NCBI GenBank assembly: GCA_026645575.1
Contig: JAPKMW010000012.1
Coordinates: 1 to 64,000 of the forward strand
Source of the DNA: Caldilineaceae bacterium
Lineage (GTDB): Bacteria; Chloroflexota; Anaerolineae; Caldilineales; Caldilineaceae
DNA length: 64,000 nucleotides
Direction of reading: 5' to 3'
Numbering within the stretch: the first letter of the stretch is position 1; each line of letters starts with the position of its first letter. The notes below the pieces were generated by a model. The model was not told where the DNA came from. It searched no databases and saw nothing but the letters and a program-made list of their open reading frames with translations. Below, one piece after another: positions 34,644-43,915 of this stretch. Made by a program: the position numbers and the translations under genes.

Positions 34644-34806
34644 CTACTCCTTAACCGCCCGCAGAAGAAATTCCAGTGGATAACCGGGGAGTTCATACTT
34701 GACGGCAGCGTCACCCACTTCTTGCAAATGGGTAATGCGCAAACCGGCTTGCGCAACAGCGGTGACAATGATGCTCAAGGTTGGTTGCCATTCAATCGAG
34801 CAGACG
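34644..34806 (-). pseudogene. C-terminal remnant of a SAM-dependent methyltransferase
   Basis: Between the MttB-like stop and the kinase start, one frame reads IEWQPTLSIIVTAVAQAG, then LRITHLQEVGD and YPLEFLLRAVKE before the stop. The alternation resembles the C-terminal strand-helix of small class I methyltransferases. The rest of the domain is absent, replaced by the MttB-like gene. Probably a dead leftover. Confidence 0.4.
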
Positions 34807-36354
34807 TTATGTATACAACTCCACCCCGGCCAACTCTCGCTCGCGCCGCTGGACGAACTCGCGCAACTCTTGTTCAATAGCTGCATCCAGTGGCGGCGCT
34901 TCAAATTCTTCCAGCAGTTGCTTCCAGATACGATTAGCTCGTTGGGCGGTGTCGAGTGAACCGCTCTGCTGCCAGTTTTCAAAATTCTGGCGGTCGCCGA
35001 GGAAGATCGGATGAAATTCCGTCGAATAACGTTCCTGGGTGTGGGGCGTGCCAAAGTGATGACCCCCCGGCGGCACAGCGGCGATCATGTCAAGCGCCAG
35101 CGTCTCCTGGTTGATCTTCATGCCGGCCAGGAAGGTCTGGAACATCGCCAGACTTTCCGTGTCAACGATGATCTTTTCATAAGAGACGGTCAAGCCGCCA
35201 TCCAACCAGCCGGTGGCGTGCATAATAAAGTTGGTGTGCGCCATCACCGCCGGCCAGGTGGTCCACATGGTTTCGTAGGATGCCTGGGCGTCGGGAATTT
35301 TGGACGTATTGAGGCTGCCGCTGCCGCGATAGGGCAAGTTGTAATGGCGCGCCAGTTGCGCGCCAATCGCCATCGCCCAGGCGCCTTCGGGCGTACCAAA
35401 GGCAGGGGCGCCGCTCTTCATGTCAATATTCGAGGTAAAGCCGCCGTAGAGTACCGGCGAACCAGGGCGCAAGAGTTGGATCAAGGCAATGCCGGCCAGC
35501 GCTTCGGCATTCTGCTGCGCCACCGCCGACGCAATTGTGATCGGACTCATGGCGCCGGCCAGCACAAAGGGGGTGATGATCAGCACCTGCCCGGCGCGGC
35601 CATAGGTGACCATGCCACCTAACATACGATCATCATAGCGCAGGGGGCTGCTGGAGTTGATAATGCCGCCCAGCACCGGTTCGGGCAGTTTGGTGACATC
35701 GGTCCCAAAGACAATATTCGCCATCTGCACAGCGTCGCCGGCAATGATGCGACCATGCGGCGCTTCCATGTAGGCTTTGTCAGAAAGGGTAAAGGCGCCG
35801 TAGGAGCGGTGGAGATGGCGGTAGCTGACCCGAATATCGTGCGGCACCACCAGTTGGTCGCCGGTAAAGTGCATCAACGGATTGATCTGGGCCAGCTTCA
35901 AGAAGTTGTAGTAATCTTCCAACGTGCCGGGACGACGGCCTTTGTCCAGATCCTGGGCAAAGATGACGCCGCCGTGGGGGACAAAGTTGACATAATTGCC
36001 GCCGATGATGCGATCTTTGTCCCGGTTGCGCGCCCGCCAGCGAAAGCTCGCCGGCGCCTTTGCCACCAGTTCCAGAATCATGCCCCGGTCAAACCGGACA
36101 TGCTGTTGGCTATGATCCACCCTGGCGCCCGCTTTTTCCCACAGATCCAGCACCTCCGCATCCATAAAGGTGATGCCGATTTCTTCTAGAATGTGCATGG
36201 AGGCTTCATGTAGTTGGTCGATCTGTTCCCGTGTGATCACTGTCAACGGCGGAAAATGGTTCTGGATGTGACCAAAAGGCAATTGGGCAAAAGGCGACAG
36301 TACCCGTCGTTGACGGCGAGCCGCACGGCGTTCAGCGGAAGTGGGTGTGGTCAT
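34807..36354 (-). CDS. MttB-like (trimethylamine/betaine) corrinoid methyltransferase, non-pyrrolysine
   Basis: 515 residues; GAGGAG precedes the ATG. Sequence such as EEIGITFMDAEVLDLWEKAG, NYVNFVPHGGVIFAQD and MHATGWLDGGLTVSYEKIIV is characteristic of the MttB superfamily TIM-barrel. There is no in-frame amber codon, so it belongs to the pyrrolysine-free branch that includes glycine betaine methyltransferases. It would demethylate a quaternary amine and hand the methyl group to a corrinoid protein, but no corrinoid protein or activator gene is in the window. The FAD/GcvT dehydrogenase 3.5 kb away suggests use of methylated osmolytes. The substrate is inference. Confidence 0.85.
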   Translation of the reverse strand: MTTPTSAERRAARRQRRVLSPFAQLPFGHIQNHFPPLTVITREQIDQLHEASMHILEEIGITFMDAEVLDLWEKAGARVDHSQQHVRFDRGMILELVAKAPASFRWRARNRDKDRIIGGNYVNFVPHGGVIFAQDLDKGRRPGTLEDYYNFLKLAQINPLMHFTGDQLVVPHDIRVSYRHLHRSYGAFTLSDKAYMEAPHGRIIAGDAVQMANIVFGTDVTKLPEPVLGGIINSSSPLRYDDRMLGGMVTYGRAGQVLIITPFVLAGAMSPITIASAVAQQNAEALAGIALIQLLRPGSPVLYGGFTSNIDMKSGAPAFGTPEGAWAMAIGAQLARHYNLPYRGSGSLNTSKIPDAQASYETMWTTWPAVMAHTNFIMHATGWLDGGLTVSYEKIIVDTESLAMFQTFLAGMKINQETLALDMIAAVPPGGHHFGTPHTQERYSTEFHPIFLGDRQNFENWQQSGSLDTAQRANRIWKQLLEEFEAPPLDAAIEQELREFVQRRERELAGVELYT

Positions 36355-36388
36355 AGACTCCTCGGTGGCATGATGCTGGAAGTAGGCA

Positions 36389-36453
36389 GTAGGCAGTAAG
36401 GAGTAAGAAGTAGGAAGTTAAAAGCTTCCTACTTCTTACTCCTTACTGCCTAC
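36389..36453. repeat. Palindrome, 29-bp arms, overlapping a stop codon
   Basis: GTAGGCAGTAAGGAGTAAGA plus 9 bases (36389-36417) pairs perfectly with 36425-36453 around a 7-base loop. The arms are built of GTAGG/GTAAG-like repeats. The stop codon (TAG) of the inositol phosphatase gene lies inside the right arm. Confidence 0.9.
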
Positions 36454-37298
36454 TCCCAAATCATTAAACGGTTTTCAGTCAATTGTGAACGTGCGGTTTG
36501 GATGCCGGTGAAGAGGGCATCGTGTAAAGTGGGCTGGCCGTTGCTGGCGATCAACCCGGCTTTGCCCGGCAATTGCCAGGGGTTGCCTTGATAATCGGTG
36601 ACCTGACCACCGGCTTCGCGCACTAATAGCACACCGGCGGTCGCATCCCAGGGGCCAAGCCAACCTTCCCAGTAGGCGGCTAATGCGCCGCTGGCGACAA
36701 AGGCCAGATCCAGAGCGGCTGACCCTAAGCAGCGAACGCCCTGACAGCGGGGCAGGAAGTAGGCAAATTCGGCGCTGTTGTTGTCGGTCGATTCGGCGCG
36801 ATGATAGGGAAAGCCAGTCGTTACCAGCGCCCGATTGAGTTGTTGGACGTTGTTGACTTGCAAACGCTGTTGTTGTCCGCCGGGCGTGCGCAAAAAGGCT
36901 CCCTTGCCGGCGCCTGCCCAGTAGATATTGCCAACGGGCAGGTCCAGCGTGACAGCGAGAATCGCATTTTTGTTCTGACAAAGGGCGACATTGACAGCAT
37001 AATGGGGGAGACCGTTGGCAAAATTGGTGGTGCCGTCAATCGGATCCACCAGCCAGAAAAACTCTTCGGTGGGCAGTTGATTACTCTCTTCACCCCAAAA
37101 GCCGACATCCGGGTAGAGGCGTTGCAACTCTTTGCGCAAGAACGCCTCACTGGCAAGATCGGCTTCGGTGACGAGATCAATGACGGCAGACTTGCTTTGC
37201 ACTTGCTGCAAACCAGTCTGCCGCATCTCTGTAACCAAGTGGCCCGCTTTGCGTACAATCGAAATGATTGCTTCACTGTCAAAGGTGGGCGCAGTCAT
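36450..37298 (-). CDS. Inositol monophosphatase-family phosphatase
   Basis: 282 residues from the ATG at 37298, 6 bases after AAAGG. The family motifs are complete: GEES near residue 75, WLVDPIDGTTNFANGLPHYA with the metal-binding D-P-I-D-G-T, and GPWDATAGVLLVREAGG with the third metal ligand. Mg-dependent hydrolysis of inositol-1-phosphate or related sugar/nucleotide phosphates is expected in the cytoplasm. The last codon and the stop lie at the edge of a palindrome, so the C-terminal residues L-M-I-W-E may be recent. It stands alone upstream of the MttB-like gene on the same strand. Confidence 0.87.
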   Translation of the reverse strand: MTAPTFDSEAIISIVRKAGHLVTEMRQTGLQQVQSKSAVIDLVTEADLASEAFLRKELQRLYPDVGFWGEESNQLPTEEFFWLVDPIDGTTNFANGLPHYAVNVALCQNKNAILAVTLDLPVGNIYWAGAGKGAFLRTPGGQQQRLQVNNVQQLNRALVTTGFPYHRAESTDNNSAEFAYFLPRCQGVRCLGSAALDLAFVASGALAAYWEGWLGPWDATAGVLLVREAGGQVTDYQGNPWQLPGKAGLIASNGQPTLHDALFTGIQTARSQLTENRLMIWE

Positions 37299-37346
37299 GA
37301 TCAACCTTTACATGTCTTCACAGTAATATCTTCACAGTAGCGAAGG

Positions 37347-37925
37347 CTACATATCTTCGCGGTAGCGGAGACCGCGGCGTTCTTTTTCTTTGTTGACGGC
37401 ATTGCGAATTAACTCGCGCACCTCGATCGGGTTGCGCACATTATTCAAGGTGTATTCAGGATTGCTGGGGTCGTTACTGATGATGGTAATGTCACCAACA
37501 TCCAGCACCCGCTCACCCACATGCTGCTTGACACGCGTATCGCGCACACGCACCAACTCGATCTCATCAATCTTGTTGCCCAAAATGCCTTTCATCACGC
37601 GAATGCGCTGCGAAGTGAGTTCGTAAATCGTCCCGATGGTCAGGTACGGGCGACCGCGCCACAGTTGTTGTTCGGGTACATCGGCTGTCACTGTCGATCC
37701 TCCATTTGTTGATCCGCCATTCGCATTGGCGGCCATTGCCATAACGGCCGGCATATTGCTTTCTTCATCTTCCACGGCGGCAATGGCGGCAAAGACGCCA
37801 TCGGCCAGGGCGCTGACAAGCGCCTGCAACTGATTAGCGGGCAGCGCTGTGATCTGGACGCCTGTTTCGGCCAGGGAACGCTGAAACTCCGTACTAATCA
37901 GTTGTCGAATTTCGTCACGTTGCAT
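37347..37925 (-). CDS. PH-domain (bPH_2/DUF304-like) protein
   Basis: 192 residues; AAAGGAG lies 7 bases before the ATG. The N-terminal 60 residues are helical, followed by a Gly/Ser/Asn-rich linker (NANGGSTNGGST). From about residue 90 the bacterial PH fold appears: IYELTSQRIRVMKGIL, DEIELVRVRDTRVKQH, LDVGDITIISNDPSNPEY and VRELIRNAVNKEKE. No membrane segment is seen, unlike many bPH_2 proteins. Role unknown; lipid or protein binding is plausible. Confidence 0.78.
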   Translation of the reverse strand: MQRDEIRQLISTEFQRSLAETGVQITALPANQLQALVSALADGVFAAIAAVEDEESNMPAVMAMAANANGGSTNGGSTVTADVPEQQLWRGRPYLTIGTIYELTSQRIRVMKGILGNKIDEIELVRVRDTRVKQHVGERVLDVGDITIISNDPSNPEYTLNNVRNPIEVRELIRNAVNKEKERRGLRYREDM

Positions 37926-38217
37926 TTCTATGCTCCTTTAATCTATACGTAATGCTGGGGGCGCGCGATGTAAGGCTGCGATGCATCTATTGACAATCTC
38001 TGCTATCATATCATTGCCCAGAGATCAATGCAACCGGCGCGCCGTTTCCGAATACAAAATGAAAGCGTTTTGCAAGAACTTTCTCAGTCAACTCCCTCAA
38101 AAATTAGCAAAATCGGCAAAATTGCGGTATAGTAGTATGAAACATTTGTTCCGATTCTTAATCTCTCAATCTCCGATTGTACAAGAGACTAAGCGACTAA
38201 AAGACTAAGAGGTGTCT

Positions 38218-38874
38218 ATGGATATTACGTGGTATGGCTTATCTTGTTTCAGAATTCGGGAAGGGGGCGTGACGATCATCTGTGACCCCTATGATCGCTC
38301 GGTGGGTCTTACCTTACCCAAGCCACGCGCTGATATTGTCACGGTCAGTCATCAACAGCCAGGGCACAACGCCGTGGATCGCGTCCTGGGAGAGCCGCGC
38401 GTCTTCACCGGTCCTGGCGAATATGAAATTCAAAATATCTTTGTCACCGGCGCCACCACTTATCATCGCAAAAGTTCTCTCCATGCCAATGAACGCAATG
38501 TGATCTACTTTTTCGACTTTGGTGAGTTGGTCGTTGGTCATCTGGGTGATCTGGGCGAAGCGCCTTCACAGGCGGAAATCGAGGAACTAAATCTGGGCGA
38601 TGTGCATATCCTGCTGGTGCCGGTCGGCGGCGGCTCGACGCTTGACCCCACCCGCGCCGTCGAAGTGGTCAGCGCCTTTGAACCCAAGATTGTCATCCCC
38701 ATGCACTATCGTCATCCCGGTCTGGATGAGACACTGGCGGCAAGTTTGGAACCAGTGGAGAAATTTGTCAAAGAGTTAGGCGCTGGCGCCCCCGAACCGC
38801 TGGAAATGCTCAAGATCAGCAAGAGCAATCTGCCGGAAGAGACGCAACTGGTGTTGTTGACGCCGGTGCAGTAG
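38218..38874 (+). CDS. MBL-fold (UlaG-like) metal-dependent hydrolase
   Basis: 218 residues from the ATG at 38218, preceded by AGAGG; the GTG at 38212 is less likely. [11 protein letters not shown] and [11 protein letters not shown] are typical of the small UlaG-like branch, but the usual H-x-H-x-D-H is altered to [21 protein letters not shown] and [10 protein letters not shown] retain other metal-site parts. Some ligands may therefore be missing. The stop TAG directly abuts a 27-bp-arm palindrome. Confidence 0.78.
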   Translation: MDITWYGLSCFRIREGGVTIICDPYDRSVGLTLPKPRADIVTVSHQQPGHNAVDRVLGEPRVFTGPGEYEIQNIFVTGATTYHRKSSLHANERNVIYFFDFGELVVGHLGDLGEAPSQAEIEELNLGDVHILLVPVGGGSTLDPTRAVEVVSAFEPKIVIPMHYRHPGLDETLAASLEPVEKFVKELGAGAPEPLEMLKISKSNLPEETQLVLLTPVQ

Positions 38875-38939
38875 TGATTCGTGCGGCGCAATTCGTGACC
38901 TTCGACAGGCTCAGGTCACGAATTGCGCCGCACGAATCA
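38875..38939. repeat. Palindrome, 27-bp arms, between convergent genes
   Basis: TGATTCGTGCGGCGCAATTC plus 7 bases (38875-38901) pairs perfectly with 38913-38939. It starts at the base after one stop codon and ends 4 bases before the other gene's stop. A bidirectional terminator role is likely. Confidence 0.9.
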
Positions 38940-38943
38940 GATT

Positions 38944-41391
38944 TTACTTCCCCGTCAACGAATAGGGACTCGCCCGTCGGCGGAGCAGCGTGTAGTAAAG
39001 TTTGCGCACCCAGGCTTTCCAGAAGACCCGTTCTAACGACTGCCAACTTTGGCCTAACTCGTTGCCCACGGTTTGCCCTTGGCTACCAGGGGGGCGGAAG
39101 AGGGCGGTGTTGTCCTGATTTTGCCGGCTAAAGCGGTAGCGCACATAGCTTTGGGTGATGCGTTGGATAAAGGGACGCCCTTCAGGGAGTGCCTGTCCAA
39201 GCCGTCGCTCGCGCTCGAAGGGGGTGTCGCTCTCTGCCAAGCGTAACCCAAGCCGTTCCGTCCAGCGTTGGATACGTTCATAGAGAATGGGCGGCAGATC
39301 TGGTGTAAAGCTGGTCGGCCCCCAGATGGGAATAAAGCGTAGGCCCCAAACCCCGGCAATCAAGACGACCGGAGCAAGCAAAGCCCAAACCCACCACGGC
39401 CAGTTGGTGATCCCGCTACCACCCGTTGCCTCATCCAACCCGCCGGCAGAGAAATCGTCAGGCTGATTCAGCAATTGATCCTCATACGGGTTGGTGTCCG
39501 GTAGATTGGTGTTCGTGACCGGATTGCTGCTGCCAAGGGGATTCTCATCAGCGCCCGGCTCGTCGCCGACGGGGCGGTTCAACTCACTCTCTCCGGCTGT
39601 CGGCTCAAATTCCACCCACCCATAATCAGGGAAATAGACTTCCACCCAAGTGTGCGCATCAGATGCCGTGACATAGTAGAGGTTACTCTCTTCGTCGTAG
39701 CTACCTTCGGCATAACCGCTGGCTGTCCGCGCCGGAATGCCGATGCTACGTAACATGGTCGCCATGGCCGAGGCGTAGTAATCGCAATAGCCCCGTTGAA
39801 TCTCAAAGAGGAAATATTCGAGCGGATCAACACCCGCCGCCGGCGCCGGGATCTTGTCGTCATACGGAATGCCACGCAGGTAACTCTCCACTGCTTTGGT
39901 CTTTTCATAGACGGTTGGGAAGGGTTCGGTGATAGTGCGCGCCAGTTCGGCTATCCGGGGCGAAAAATTCTCCGGCAGTTGCAAATATTTGTCGGTGATC
40001 AGCGTCGAATAGCTGGCGCCGGTGTTCTTCAGCGCATTTTCAGTCACCGAAGTTTGGCGGCTAATGATGGTATAAGTGTCATTAACATCCAAGGTGCGTT
40101 GGGAACGGGCATAGGTGAACTCAACCGCTTGCGTTTGTGGTTGACCGCCTTCAATCGACGAACTGGTAATGCTGCCGGCGGGTGCGGCTTCCACCTGCGC
40201 ATCAATCGGCACATCGGCCAGGTAGATGTCCGGGGCGCCAAAGATGACATCGCCGGTGGGCGCCAGCAACTGAATGGTCTGCGTAATTGGGTCGCGTAAA
40301 AGCCAGTTTGGTACAGGGAGAACCGTTGCCGTATCAAAGCTAAGCGTCTCTGTACTGGTGTTTTGCCACTGGCGACCATCAAAGCTGTCGAAGACCACAG
40401 CGCGCCAATAGCGACCGCGCGCCGTCGAAACAGTAAAGATGATCTCCTGCCCCACATTGCGTTCACCGCTTAGGGTTAAAGAACGGCCAAAGGCGGCATT
40501 ACTGGGACGCACTTGCCGGATTAGACTGGGGTAAAGTTTATTCACCTCTTCATTCCATTGCACCCAGGTGTCATTGAGCGGGCGCAATATATCGCGCACC
40601 GGCCCGCTGCGGCCCAAGCCGGGGGCAAACCAGGCAATGGCCATGACACAGAGCGCATAGAGGAGACCCGTGCGTAGAAAGTCCAGGGTAATGTCCTGGC
40701 TAAAATAGGTGCGTTGATAGCGCCAACGTAACTGCTGCTCGGCCAGATTGGTGCGCACCAGTAAGATCAATGCCAAAAAGGCAAAGAGGAAGAGAAAGCC
40801 AGTGACCGACTGGGGCGCGAAATAGGTGTTGATCAACATGACGATCCCCGCCGGGATGATGGCGCGCCAGGTGTAGCCATGACGAAAGATCGACCAGATG
40901 CCCAGATAGGTGAGCCACCAGACCAGGAGACAAATTTCAAAGATAAACATGTAATTATCGGCTGACGCCTGTCCGGTCCAAGCCAATTGAACCCAACGCA
41001 TAAGTCGGTAGAGGACAAAATAGACTTTGGCCTGTAATTCAGGAAAACCAAATTCCATAAAGGATTTGCTATCCTCGATTGTCACCAGATCGCGCATGAG
41101 AAAGAGAATCCAGGCGAGACCAGTAAACATGCCATGCGAAAAGGCAAAAAAGCTGTCAAAGCGGCTATACGCCATTAACAAACTCATGCCAATCGCCCCA
41201 AGCGTCACCGGGTAGAGCAGCCCCATCGCCTTGACATAGCCGGCCCCATCCAACGAGGCGGCGACCAACAGATAGAGTAACCCCACGATAATGGTGCTAA
41301 AGACCACCCCATCTTGAAAATAAAGATTGTGGGCATAGTGAAATGACCGTCCCGTCGGCCCCGTGGTCGGGGTTGCCGTGGTTGTTGTCAT
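38944..41391 (-). CDS. TgpA-type membrane transglutaminase-like protein
   Basis: 815 residues. The N-terminal 280 residues hold several membrane helices (VVFSTIIVGLLYLLVAASL, AIGMSLLMAYSRF, FLFLFAFLALILLV, LLYALCVMAIAWFA), as in TgpA/DUF3488 proteins. The extracytoplasmic transglutaminase core has the cysteine in RGYCDYYASAMATMLRSIG, the histidine in SDAHTWVEVYFPDYGW and a downstream aspartate/glutamate in WVEFEPTAGESE. A further helix (WWVWALLAPVVLIAGVWGL) precedes a cytoplasmic DUF4129-like tail. Such proteins are peptidase- or transglutaminase-like factors often encoded with MoxR and DUF58 genes, absent here. The next gene upstream encodes another membrane-anchored extracytoplasmic protein. 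Confidence 0.87.
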   Translation of the reverse strand: MTTTTATPTTGPTGRSFHYAHNLYFQDGVVFSTIIVGLLYLLVAASLDGAGYVKAMGLLYPVTLGAIGMSLLMAYSRFDSFFAFSHGMFTGLAWILFLMRDLVTIEDSKSFMEFGFPELQAKVYFVLYRLMRWVQLAWTGQASADNYMFIFEICLLVWWLTYLGIWSIFRHGYTWRAIIPAGIVMLINTYFAPQSVTGFLFLFAFLALILLVRTNLAEQQLRWRYQRTYFSQDITLDFLRTGLLYALCVMAIAWFAPGLGRSGPVRDILRPLNDTWVQWNEEVNKLYPSLIRQVRPSNAAFGRSLTLSGERNVGQEIIFTVSTARGRYWRAVVFDSFDGRQWQNTSTETLSFDTATVLPVPNWLLRDPITQTIQLLAPTGDVIFGAPDIYLADVPIDAQVEAAPAGSITSSSIEGGQPQTQAVEFTYARSQRTLDVNDTYTIISRQTSVTENALKNTGASYSTLITDKYLQLPENFSPRIAELARTITEPFPTVYEKTKAVESYLRGIPYDDKIPAPAAGVDPLEYFLFEIQRGYCDYYASAMATMLRSIGIPARTASGYAEGSYDEESNLYYVTASDAHTWVEVYFPDYGWVEFEPTAGESELNRPVGDEPGADENPLGSSNPVTNTNLPDTNPYEDQLLNQPDDFSAGGLDEATGGSGITNWPWWVWALLAPVVLIAGVWGLRFIPIWGPTSFTPDLPPILYERIQRWTERLGLRLAESDTPFERERRLGQALPEGRPFIQRITQSYVRYRFSRQNQDNTALFRPPGSQGQTVGNELGQSWQSLERVFWKAWVRKLYYTLLRRRASPYSLTGK

Positions 41392-41430
41392 AGTGATTTC
41401 TCCAATCCTACTTCCTTACGTAACGTCGAA

Positions 41431-41486
41431 GACAGGAAGACCGGAAGCAAACAACCCTTGTCGAAGCATCTTCTTGTCTTCCTGTC
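41431..41486. repeat. Palindrome, 11-bp arms
   Basis: GACAGGAAGAC (41431-41441) pairs with 41476-41486, and flanking CAGGA-type repeats extend it imperfectly. It lies between two same-strand genes, 14 bases past a stop. Confidence 0.7.
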
Positions 41487-41499
41487 ATCCTGTCTCTGC

Positions 41500-43629
41500 T
41501 CACAGTAGCCACCAAAGGAACGCGGTGAGCAAAAAGAGTCCGATGAAGGCGAAGGCTGCCATTGTCGCTGCGCCCCAAACAGAGGCGGGCTGAATCGTCA
41601 GCGCCAACTGTTGGGCAGGCGAGGCGGGGGTGAGCAGCCAAGTGCGTTCCTGCGTTCCGGTTTGTCCAGTGAAGTGAACAGCCACCAGACTGTCACGCGT
41701 GAGCCTGGCCCATTGTTGGGCGGCGCTGCGGTAGTTGGCGGCCTGCACCCGCGCCCGCAATGCATTTTCGGCGCCGATGGCATCGGTCGTGTCAAAGCCA
41801 GCGCTCTCTTCCTCAAATTGGGTGGCTTGGCGCGCCAACATGGTTGCCATCCCCTGCCACTGTTCGTTGGCGGCGTCCAGCGTCAGCGCCTGCGTAATCG
41901 TCCAGCGGCGATCCAGCCAGGCGCTTTCTTGCGCAATCGTTGGCTGTAATTGTTCCAAGATCGTGCGCAAGAGCGCCCAGTCGGCGCGTGGGGGAAGTAA
42001 GTTCACAAACTCGGCAAAGGTTGTCGTCGCCGGCCCGGTCAGCACCATTTGTAGCGGCGCAGCGGCTTGCGCTACGCTATCGGTTGCACCATCCACAGGG
42101 GTAGGCGCAACGGTAACGACAAAGGTTGATCCACGTCCCGCCACCGTTTGCCAGAGATCAGCCAGCGCAGTAAAGGCGGCGGTGGCATCATCCACCCGTT
42201 CGTTGACCGGCTGCCCGACAATCGCCACCTGCTGTTGTTGCGGCGTGACCGTAATGGTGACCGCCCAACGGCTAAAGAGCGCATCGGCGCTTGGCGGCGG
42301 CAACAGGCTGGGATCGCGCAATTCGTCGCCCCCCAAGGCCGTCGCTGCGGCGCGATTGTCCTCGGCCAGCAACTGCAACGCCTGTTGAACTAACAATAAG
42401 CGTTTTGTCTTGGCTAGTGTAATCGAATCAACGACATCTGACGGTAAGGCCGCCAACTGATCGGCGAGCCCAAGGGCATTTTGCCAATCCTGTCGCTGTT
42501 GCGCCTCGGTTAACAAGACCTGCAAACCGTCAGCCAGCCATTGGGTCAACTCACGGCGACGGGCATCATCCGCCGGCAAGCGATCCAGCGCCGCTTGCGT
42601 GACCTCGGCTAAAGGCATGGCATAGACGGCACCGGCGCCATCGGCAATACGGCTGCGGTAGAGTGTGGCTAGACCGGTGTACAGAGTTGCCAGTTCGGCG
42701 GGCGGCGCGGCCTCGGCCAGCCGGTCGAGGCCGGTTGTGTACGCCGCCAGTGCCTGGGCGTAGAAACGCTCGCGTATGGCGCCTGGTGCATTTTCCGTCA
42801 TTGCCGCCATGACCAACTGTTGATAAAGGTCGCCCAACTGGACAAAGTCACTGACAGCCGCGTCCGCTTGGGTGCGTTGGGTTAGTTGGTCAAGTTGCGA
42901 CCAGAGCGTGGGATGGATAAAGTGCAAGACAAAGGGGGCGTCGGGTTGTTGGGCATCATAAAGCCATTTGGCGCCTAGACGGTCGGCGTCTTCGGCATAA
43001 AAGTGCCAGCCGTCCGGTCCAATGCGTAGCCAACTTGCCTGCGTAATCGACCCTGGCACCGTTGCCGTCACCCGCAGGCTGGGCGCCCCCGACCAGCGCT
43101 GCAAGCCCACCACCACATATTCGAGTAGTGGCAACTTCTGCTGTTGCATATCAACCGTATAGGCCAGGAGCAGATCGGTGCGGGCATCGATGCCAATTTC
43201 CACTTGTGCCGTGAGAATGCCGGCGTCACCTGCTGTCAAGGCCAGGGGTTGATTATCGGCCAACAAGGACAACCCTTCGACCGGCGCGGTGGCGTCCACG
43301 GCGATCATGGGGGCAATGCGGAGCGCGACGGTGGCCGGCTCTTCCGTGCTGTTATTCTTCAAACGATAGCGCGACTCCACCGCCAAGATTAAGTTACCCG
43401 AACTGTCGTCAAAATAAAAGTCGGCGGTGTGCATCTGTAACTGGACAGACGTGCTTTCTCGTGGTGTAATCAGCAAGGGAACAAAACGGGGACCACTCGT
43501 CTGTAGTTGGGTTGTTGGCCCAGACATAGGGGTATTGTCAGGCGCGGTCGGCGTGGTTGCCCTAACGACTAGCGGTTGGGCTAGGCTTACCCATGTCAGC
43601 GACAGGAGCAAGGTGGTAACGATTCGCAT
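41500..43629 (-). CDS. Exported, C-terminally anchored protein of unknown function
   Basis: About 709 residues from the ATG at 43629, which gives a clean signal peptide (IVTTLLLSLTWVSLAQPLVV); the frame opens further upstream at 43752. A beta-rich N-terminal part (TADFYFDDSSGNLILAVESR) is followed by a long helical, Gln/Ala-rich region. The C-terminus is one membrane helix (TMAAFAFIGLFLLTAFLWWLL) ending at the stop. I do not recognise the family. It sits directly upstream of the TgpA-like gene on the same strand, 108 bases from its start, so a joint role at the cell envelope is plausible. Confidence 0.65.
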   Translation of the reverse strand: MRIVTTLLLSLTWVSLAQPLVVRATTPTAPDNTPMSGPTTQLQTSGPRFVPLLITPRESTSVQLQMHTADFYFDDSSGNLILAVESRYRLKNNSTEEPATVALRIAPMIAVDATAPVEGLSLLADNQPLALTAGDAGILTAQVEIGIDARTDLLLAYTVDMQQQKLPLLEYVVVGLQRWSGAPSLRVTATVPGSITQASWLRIGPDGWHFYAEDADRLGAKWLYDAQQPDAPFVLHFIHPTLWSQLDQLTQRTQADAAVSDFVQLGDLYQQLVMAAMTENAPGAIRERFYAQALAAYTTGLDRLAEAAPPAELATLYTGLATLYRSRIADGAGAVYAMPLAEVTQAALDRLPADDARRRELTQWLADGLQVLLTEAQQRQDWQNALGLADQLAALPSDVVDSITLAKTKRLLLVQQALQLLAEDNRAAATALGGDELRDPSLLPPPSADALFSRWAVTITVTPQQQQVAIVGQPVNERVDDATAAFTALADLWQTVAGRGSTFVVTVAPTPVDGATDSVAQAAAPLQMVLTGPATTTFAEFVNLLPPRADWALLRTILEQLQPTIAQESAWLDRRWTITQALTLDAANEQWQGMATMLARQATQFEEESAGFDTTDAIGAENALRARVQAANYRSAAQQWARLTRDSLVAVHFTGQTGTQERTWLLTPASPAQQLALTIQPASVWGAATMAAFAFIGLFLLTAFLWWLL

Positions 43630-43756
43630 CTGCTTTTTATAGAAATGTTCCCCTAGAAGCTGTGACAGAAGCGTTTTCTGGAAAACGATAGAGCGCCGCC
43701 CCCTCACACAAGTTGCATTTCCAGTCTGCTTTTGGTATTGTGACATAAACAAGTTT

Positions 43757-43891
43757 TATCTAGGTAGACAGGTACACAGGGAAACAGGTAGACAGGTAGA
43801 CAGGTACACAGGTACACAGGTAGACAGGTACACAGGGAAACAAGGTGTATCTACCTGTGTACCTGTGTACCTGTGTAGCTACCTGATTATA
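43757..43891. repeat. AGGTAGACAGGTACACAGG repeat array forming a palindrome
   Basis: Short units of the type AGGTAGAC/AGGTACAC repeat about seven times, then the complementary CTACCTGTGTACCTGTGTAC follows. The whole forms a long imperfect hairpin between divergent genes. There are no unique spacers, so it is not a CRISPR array. Confidence 0.85.
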
Positions 43892-43915
43892 CCAGGAAAG
43901 GACAAAATCAGCCGC

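Noticed and set aside
34807..36354. Pyrrolysine-dependent MttB
   Set aside because: No in-frame TAG interrupts the gene, so it belongs to the pyrrolysine-free branch.
37981..38208. 75-codon ORF upstream of the MBL gene
   Set aside because: No ribosome site, no family likeness, overlaps the probable promoter region.
43757..43891. CRISPR-like repeat array
   Set aside because: Units are contiguous with no unique spacers and the second half is the reverse complement of the first; it is a repeat-built palindrome. No cas genes.
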